Assembly (NCBI GenBank): GCA_021786915.1
Contig: JAJYMP010000175.1
Coordinates: 1-10,047, forward strand
DNA from: Chloroflexota bacterium
Lineage (GTDB): Bacteria; Chloroflexota; Limnocylindria; Limnocylindrales; CSP1-4
Direction: 5' to 3'
DNA: 10,047 bases
In this document: positions 6,575 through 10,047 of the stretch, one piece after another
How the letters are laid out: each line of letters opens with the position of its first letter
Position numbering within the stretch: position 1 is the stretch's first letter
Position numbers and translations under genes: made by a program
Notes under the pieces: generated by a model
What the model saw: only the letters and a program-made list of their open reading frames with translations
Database searches by the model: none
What the model was told of the DNA's origin: nothing

Positions 6575-7842
6575 GCTTCCCACCGCCGGAAGACCAGTGC
6601 CGTGTTCTGCCCGCCAAACCCGAACGAGTTGGACAGCACCACGCGCGGGTCCCGCCTGGCCGCCACGTTGGGCGTGAGGTCGAGGCCTGCGGCCGCCTCG
6701 TCGGGATCGTCGAGGTTGATCGTGGGCGGCACGATCCCCGTCCGGAGCGTCATGACGCTCACGATCGCCTCCACGGCCCCGGCGGCGCCCAGTGTGTGGC
6801 CGAGCATCGACTTGTTGGCGGTCACGGACACCTTCGCGGCATGGTCCCCGAGGATCGTCCGGATCGCCGCCAGCTCTGCCTTGTCGCCCTCGAGCGTGGA
6901 CGTGGCGTGGGCGTTGACGTGGTCCACCTCGGACGGGTCGAGGCCGGCCTTGTCGAGTGCCCGCCGTGCCGCGCGAACCGCGCCGATCCCACCCGGGGCG
7001 GGCAGTGTGATGTGCCAGGCGTCGGCCGTGGCGCCGTAGCCGATCAGCTCCGCGAGCGGGGTGGCGCCGCGCGACTCGGCATGCTCGAGCGCCTCGAGGA
7101 CGAGCACGCCGCACCCCTCGCCCACGACGAAGCCATCGCGGGCCCTGTCGAACGGGCGCGATGCCGCGGCCGGGTCGTCGTTGCGGGTGGACAGCGCCTT
7201 CATCGAGGCGAAGCCGCCGACCGTCGCCTCGTGGATGCCCGCCTCGACGCCGCCCGCGAGCATGAGGTCCGCATCGCCGCGCCGGATGGTCTCCCACGCC
7301 TCGCCGAGCGCGTGGCCGCCCGTCGCGCAGGCCGACACCGTCGAGAAGTTGGGGCCCGTGGCGCCGGTGGCGATGGCCACCTGTCCCGAGCCGACGTTGC
7401 CGATGCCCATCGGCACGAAGAAGGGCGAGATCCGGTCTGGGCCGCGCTGGCCCATCACGAGCACATTGTCGAACAGCGTGTGCACGCCGCCCAGCCCGGA
7501 GCCGATGATCACGCCCGCCCGTTCCCCGTGTGCCTCGTCGAAGCGCTCCGGCAGGCCCGCGTCGCAGACCGCCTGGTGCGCCGTCCACAGCGCGAACTGG
7601 ATGTAGCGGTCCGTGCGGCGGACCTCCTTGCGGTCCATGACCGACGAGGGGTCGAAGCCCTTGGCCTCCGCCGCGAAGCGCACGGCAAGGCGCGACGGGT
7701 TGAACGCCTGGATCGGCGCAATGCCGCTGCGGCCGGCGACCAGGCCGTCCCAGGTGGTCGCCACGTCGTTGCCGAGCGCGGTGATGGCGCCCATCCCGGT
7801 CACGACCACGCGCCGGGGCCGTTCGGGCCAGCTCCAGCTCAT
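6571..7842 (-). CDS. fabF: 3-oxoacyl-ACP synthase II (FabF)
   Basis: FabF performs the elongating Claisen condensation of acyl-ACP with malonyl-ACP. The 423-aa protein starts with VVVTGMGAITALG (12-24) and carries the catalytic Cys172 in VSACATGGHA (169-178), DGFVVGEG (236-243), His312 in NAHATST (310-316), and Lys344 and His349 in NKSMLGHTLGAAG (343-355), the Cys-His-His set of elongating ketosynthases. A late SNSFGFGGQN block is also present. The first His motif reads HATST rather than the common HGTST, a mild variation near the active site. Length and motif spacing are those of KAS II. ATG 7842 overlaps the phosphoesterase stop as ATGA; the frame stays open far upstream, but the homologous part begins here. 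The 3' end overlaps accB by 4 bases. FabB-type activity cannot be fully excluded by sequence alone. Confidence 0.96.
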   Translation of the reverse strand: MSWSWPERPRRVVVTGMGAITALGNDVATTWDGLVAGRSGIAPIQAFNPSRLAVRFAAEAKGFDPSSVMDRKEVRRTDRYIQFALWTAHQAVCDAGLPERFDEAHGERAGVIIGSGLGGVHTLFDNVLVMGQRGPDRISPFFVPMGIGNVGSGQVAIATGATGPNFSTVSACATGGHALGEAWETIRRGDADLMLAGGVEAGIHEATVGGFASMKALSTRNDDPAAASRPFDRARDGFVVGEGCGVLVLEALEHAESRGATPLAELIGYGATADAWHITLPAPGGIGAVRAARRALDKAGLDPSEVDHVNAHATSTLEGDKAELAAIRTILGDHAAKVSVTANKSMLGHTLGAAGAVEAIVSVMTLRTGIVPPTINLDDPDEAAAGLDLTPNVAARRDPRVVLSNSFGFGGQNTALVFRRWEA

Positions 7843-8585
7843 CGGACGAGCTTCCCCGTGCGCACCGTGGCCGCGCGGTACACGTCGCCCGGCAGGCCGC
7901 GCGCCGAGATGGCGCTGGCGACGGAGAGCGCGTCGAAGGCGGTCCGGCGGATGACCACGTCCACCTTGCCGTCGGCGATCGTGGCCATCGCCCAGCTCGC
8001 CGTCGGATCGCCGTCGAACACGTAGCCGCACGACCCGTCGTTGACGATCACCTTCCAGCCGAGGTCGCGGACCTCGGGGACGTGCGTGTGGCCCACGCAG
8101 ATGACCCGGGCGTCCGTGCCGGCGGCGCGCTCGTAGATCACCGACGCGTCGAGCGCCTGGTCGAAGCCGCGCGTCTGGGACCCGGGCGACGCGTGCACCA
8201 CCAGCACCATCGTGTCGTCGGCGGTCCGCATCCGGCGCTCGGTCGGCAGGCGGCGGAGCCAGTCCAGCTGCTCGTCGCCCAGCTCGTCGTGGGCCCACTC
8301 GGCGGCCGCGGTGATCACCTCGGGCACGCCGTCCTGGTACTGCGGGTAGGCGGCGCCGTAGTCGAAGTCGCCGACCGCGATGTCGGTGTTGCCCGACACG
8401 ATCAGCGCGCCCTCGGACTCGAGGTGCCGCAGCGCGTCCACGCAGCCGTTGGGGTCGGGGCCGTTGAGGATGAGGTCGCCCGCGACGAGGACGGCATCGG
8501 GCTTCTCGCGACGGATCTCGGCCGCGACGGCCTCGAGGGCGGCGAGGTTGCCGTGGATGTCCGAGAGGACGGCAATGCGGGTCAT
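7839..8585 (-). CDS. Calcineurin-like metallophosphoesterase, substrate unknown
   Basis: This 248-aa protein belongs to the binuclear-metal phosphoesterase superfamily. Visible metal-ligand motifs in order are SDIHGN (8-13, Asp9 and His11), GDL (36-38, Asp37), GNTD (65-68, Asn66), VHASPG (130-135, His131) and GHTHVP (165-170, His166 and His168). The usual GNH[D/E] box has Thr in place of His, similar to the YfcE/MJ0936 branch, which has GNCD there. It lacks a signal peptide or membrane segment, so it should be cytoplasmic. The gene overlaps fabZ upstream and fabF downstream by 4 bases each, placing it inside the fatty-acid operon. A role in lipid or acyl-carrier metabolism is possible by context but nothing in the sequence shows the substrate; a general phosphodiesterase acting on nucleotides or phospho-compounds is equally possible. 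Confidence 0.92.
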   Translation of the reverse strand: MTRIAVLSDIHGNLAALEAVAAEIRREKPDAVLVAGDLILNGPDPNGCVDALRHLESEGALIVSGNTDIAVGDFDYGAAYPQYQDGVPEVITAAAEWAHDELGDEQLDWLRRLPTERRMRTADDTMVLVVHASPGSQTRGFDQALDASVIYERAAGTDARVICVGHTHVPEVRDLGWKVIVNDGSCGYVFDGDPTASWAMATIADGKVDVVIRRTAFDALSVASAISARGLPGDVYRAATVRTGKLVR

Positions 8586-9076
8586 CGCAGCGCTCCGGCC
8601 GGCGGGATGATGAAGGACAGCAGGCCCTCGCAGGCCACCTCGCCGTTCACGCTGGCGACGGCGCGGCCCTTGCCGAAGCGGCTGCCCAGCTTCTCCATCG
8701 TGACCTCGAGGCGGAGCGTGTCGCCCGGCACCACGATCCGCTTGAAGCGGACGTCATCGATGCCCGCGAACAGCCCCATCCGGTCGCCGAAGCCGGGCTG
8801 CTTGGCCACGTAGACGGCCATCGTCTGGGCCAGCGCCTCCACCTGGAGCACGCCGGGCATCACCGGCAGCCCGGGGAAGTGGCCCCCGAAGAACCACTCG
8901 GTGGCGGTCACGGCCTTGATGCCCACGATCCTCTTCGCGTCGGGGTCGTACTCGATGATCCGGTCCACGAGCAGGAACGGCCAGCGGTGCGGGATCAGTG
9001 ATTCGATCTCGCGCGTGGTGTGGACGGTCCCGGGGGTCGCCGGAACGTCGGCGGACGGGATGGCTTGGTCGGTCAC
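8582..9076 (-). CDS. fabZ: 3-hydroxyacyl-ACP dehydratase FabZ
   Basis: FabZ dehydrates 3-hydroxyacyl-ACP to trans-2-enoyl-ACP. The 164-aa hotdog-fold protein has IPHRWPFLLVDRI (28-40), the catalytic His66 in GGHFPGLPVMPG (64-75) and Glu80 in LQVEALAQ (77-84), the standard dehydratase pair, followed by FAGIDDVRFKRIVVPGD. I placed the start at GTG 9076 because AGGAG stands 6 bases upstream. The frame is open to an ATG at 9154, but that would add 26 Arg/Pro-rich residues with no family similarity. The stop overlaps the phosphoesterase start as ATGA. Members of this family in some bacteria are fused to or paired with LpxC; no lipid A gene is seen here, so a fatty-acid role is favoured. FabA-type isomerase activity is unlikely given the FabZ-type motif and size. 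Confidence 0.95.
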   Translation of the reverse strand: MTDQAIPSADVPATPGTVHTTREIESLIPHRWPFLLVDRIIEYDPDAKRIVGIKAVTATEWFFGGHFPGLPVMPGVLQVEALAQTMAVYVAKQPGFGDRMGLFAGIDDVRFKRIVVPGDTLRLEVTMEKLGSRFGKGRAVASVNGEVACEGLLSFIIPPAGALR

Positions 9077-9082
9077 GGGCGG

Positions 9083-9087
9083 CTCCT
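9083..9087 (-). promoter_or_regulatory. Ribosome binding site deciding the GTG start of fabZ
   Basis: AGGAG on the minus strand sits 6 bases before GTG 9076. Its good spacing, and the lack of family-like sequence upstream, support this start over the ATG at 9154. Confidence 0.65.
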
Positions 9088-9154
9088 GGCGGGGTCGTCG
9101 GCAGCGTAGGCGGCGGCGATCGACGCACGATGGCGGGTGTGTGCAGGGCTGCAC

Positions 9155-9172
9155 GCGCGGCCGGGCCGCTGC
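9155..9172 (-). other. GC-rich hairpin in the accC-fabZ gap
   Basis: The 115-base gap after accC holds gcgcggc (9155-9161), a 3-base loop, then gccgc, one bulged t, and gc (9165-9172), a possible 7-bp stem about 20 bases past the accC stop. No T-run follows. It could stabilise or process the message between accC and fabZ, but stems like this arise easily in sequence of this composition. Confidence 0.2.
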
Positions 9173-9191
9173 GCGCTGGACGGGACGGGCA

Positions 9192-10047
9192 TCAGGGGCG
9201 CTCCGCGGCCGCGAGGAAGGCCGCCGCGCCGACGCGGTCGAGCAGGTTGGTCGTGAAGCGGCCGGCCAGGAACGGCTCCGAGGTGAGGAGCGCGCGGTGG
9301 ATCGCCACGTTGGTGGTGACGCCCTCGATCACGAGCTCTGCGAGGGCGGCCTTGCCGCGGGCGATCGCGGCCTCGCGGGTCTGGCCCCACACGATCAGCT
9401 TGCCGAGCAGCGAGTCGTAGTACGGCGGGATGTCGTAGCCGGTGTACGCGTGGCTGTCGAAGCGGACGCCCGGGCCGCCGGGCGTGTTCAGCCGCTCGAT
9501 GGTGCCCGCGCCGGGCCGGAACTCGTGGGCCGGGTCCTCGGCGTTGATCCGGAACTCGATCGCGTGGCCGTCCTGGTGCACGTCCGCCTGGGTGAACCCG
9601 AGCGGCTCGCCGGCGGCGATGCGGATCTGCGTGGCGACGAGGTCGATGCCCGTGAGCATCTCGGTCACCGGGTGCTCCACCTGGATCCGGCAGTTGATCT
9701 CGATGAAGTAGGCGTTGCCGTCACCGTCCACCAGGAACTCGAGCGTGCCGACGTTCTCGTACCCGGCCGCGACCACCGCCTTCACCGCGCGCTCGGCCAG
9801 CTCCCGGCGCCCGGCCGCGGTCATCGCGGGCGAGGGCGACTCCTCGAGGATCTTCTGGTGCCGGCGCTGGATCGAGCAGTCGCGCTCCCAGAGGTGGACG
9901 CCGTGGCCGAAGCGGTCGACGGCCACCTGGACCTCGACGTGGCGGTTGTCCTCCAGCCAGCGCTCGAGGTACAGCGCGTCGTCGCCGAACGCCGCGCGGG
10001 CCTCGGAGCGGCAGATCGGCAGGACGGCCGCGAGCTCGCGCGCGGAG
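9192..10047 (-). CDS. accC: Biotin carboxylase subunit of acetyl-CoA carboxylase (AccC), 5' end cut by the window
   Basis: AccC uses ATP and bicarbonate to carboxylate the biotin on AccB, the first half-reaction of malonyl-CoA formation. The frame is open to the window edge, so about 284 C-terminal residues of a usual 450 or so are visible. Landmarks are SEARAAFGDDALYLERWLE, HVEVQV (the HIEVQ-type segment), ERDCSIQRRHQK, TLEFLVD, then YFIEINCRIQVEHPVTE (the ATP-grasp catalytic region with the Glu-Asn-Arg-Glu cluster), EFRINAEDP, GYDIPPYYDSLLGKLI and GVTTNVAIHRALL. It ends shortly after the biotin-carboxylase C-terminal domain with no biotinyl domain, so the carrier is separate (accB, four genes on). 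The usual Thr in MNTRIQVEH is Cys here. The start lies outside the window; the GTG at 9926 is internal. The gene heads the visible part of the fatty-acid cluster. Confidence 0.95.
   Translation of the reverse strand, partial: SARELAAVLPICRSEARAAFGDDALYLERWLEDNRHVEVQVAVDRFGHGVHLWERDCSIQRRHQKILEESPSPAMTAAGRRELAERAVKAVVAAGYENVGTLEFLVDGDGNAYFIEINCRIQVEHPVTEMLTGIDLVATQIRIAAGEPLGFTQADVHQDGHAIEFRINAEDPAHEFRPGAGTIERLNTPGGPGVRFDSHAYTGYDIPPYYDSLLGKLIVWGQTREAAIARGKAALAELVIEGVTTNVAIHRALLTSEPFLAGRFTTNLLDRVGAAAFLAAAERP

Noticed and set aside
6575..7588. Open minus-strand frame continuing upstream of accB through fabF
   Set aside because: That part is an out-of-frame reading of fabF, rich in Arg and Gly. 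The ATGA junction at 6574 and the start of non-fabF sequence mark the real accB start.
6796..8025. A 409-codon plus-strand frame opposite fabF and the phosphoesterase
   Set aside because: Arg/His/Ala/Asp-rich shadow sequence without motifs, antisense to two genes with complete catalytic residues.
7843..8298. Upstream extension of fabF into the phosphoesterase gene
   Set aside because: The ketosynthase homology begins right after ATG 7842. The upstream frame is an out-of-frame reading of the phosphoesterase.
9077..9154. Earlier ATG start for fabZ at 9154
   Set aside because: It would add 26 Arg/Pro/Cys-rich residues with no family similarity, and GTG 9076 has a well-spaced AGGAG.

Overview
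The window is a GC-rich bacterial chromosomal segment with every recognised gene on the minus strand, so transcription runs from high to low coordinates. It reads as housekeeping lipid synthesis followed by cell-surface polysaccharide assembly. I see no mobile element, CRISPR array, tRNA, rRNA or defence module. The likely source is a high-GC lineage such as Chloroflexota (Limnocylindria-like). This is inferred from overall gene style, from biotin carboxylase and biotin carrier being separate proteins (most Actinomycetota fuse them), and from an LCP wall-polymer ligase that suggests a thick or monoderm-type wall. I hold this placement only moderately.

Region 1 (10047 down to 3819) is a type II fatty-acid synthesis cluster. 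In transcription order it holds accC (3' part only), fabZ, a calcineurin-like metallophosphoesterase, fabF, accB, fabH and fabG. From fabZ to fabH, four consecutive junctions are 4-base ATGA overlaps, implying tight translational coupling. accC and accB supply the biotin half of acetyl-CoA carboxylase. FabH starts chains from acyl-CoA and malonyl-ACP, FabF elongates them, FabG reduces the 3-ketoacyl-ACP, and FabZ dehydrates the 3-hydroxyacyl-ACP. fabD, acpP, fabI and the carboxyltransferase genes accA/accD are not in the window.

Region 2 (3735 down to 253) is a surface-glycan module: an RmlC-like dTDP-4-dehydrorhamnose 3,5-epimerase, an LCP-family wall-polymer ligase with a multi-spanning N-terminal membrane part, and a polyprenyl-phosphate sugar transferase. 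A TGATG junction couples the last two. Together they suggest making a deoxysugar donor, starting a lipid-linked glycan and attaching the finished polymer to the wall.

The most notable points are a phosphoesterase of unknown substrate wedged inside the coupled fatty-acid operon with an atypical GNTD motif, a 64-residue C-terminal tail on FabH, and a long low-complexity N-terminal extension on AccB. Positions 1-252 hold no gene I can support.
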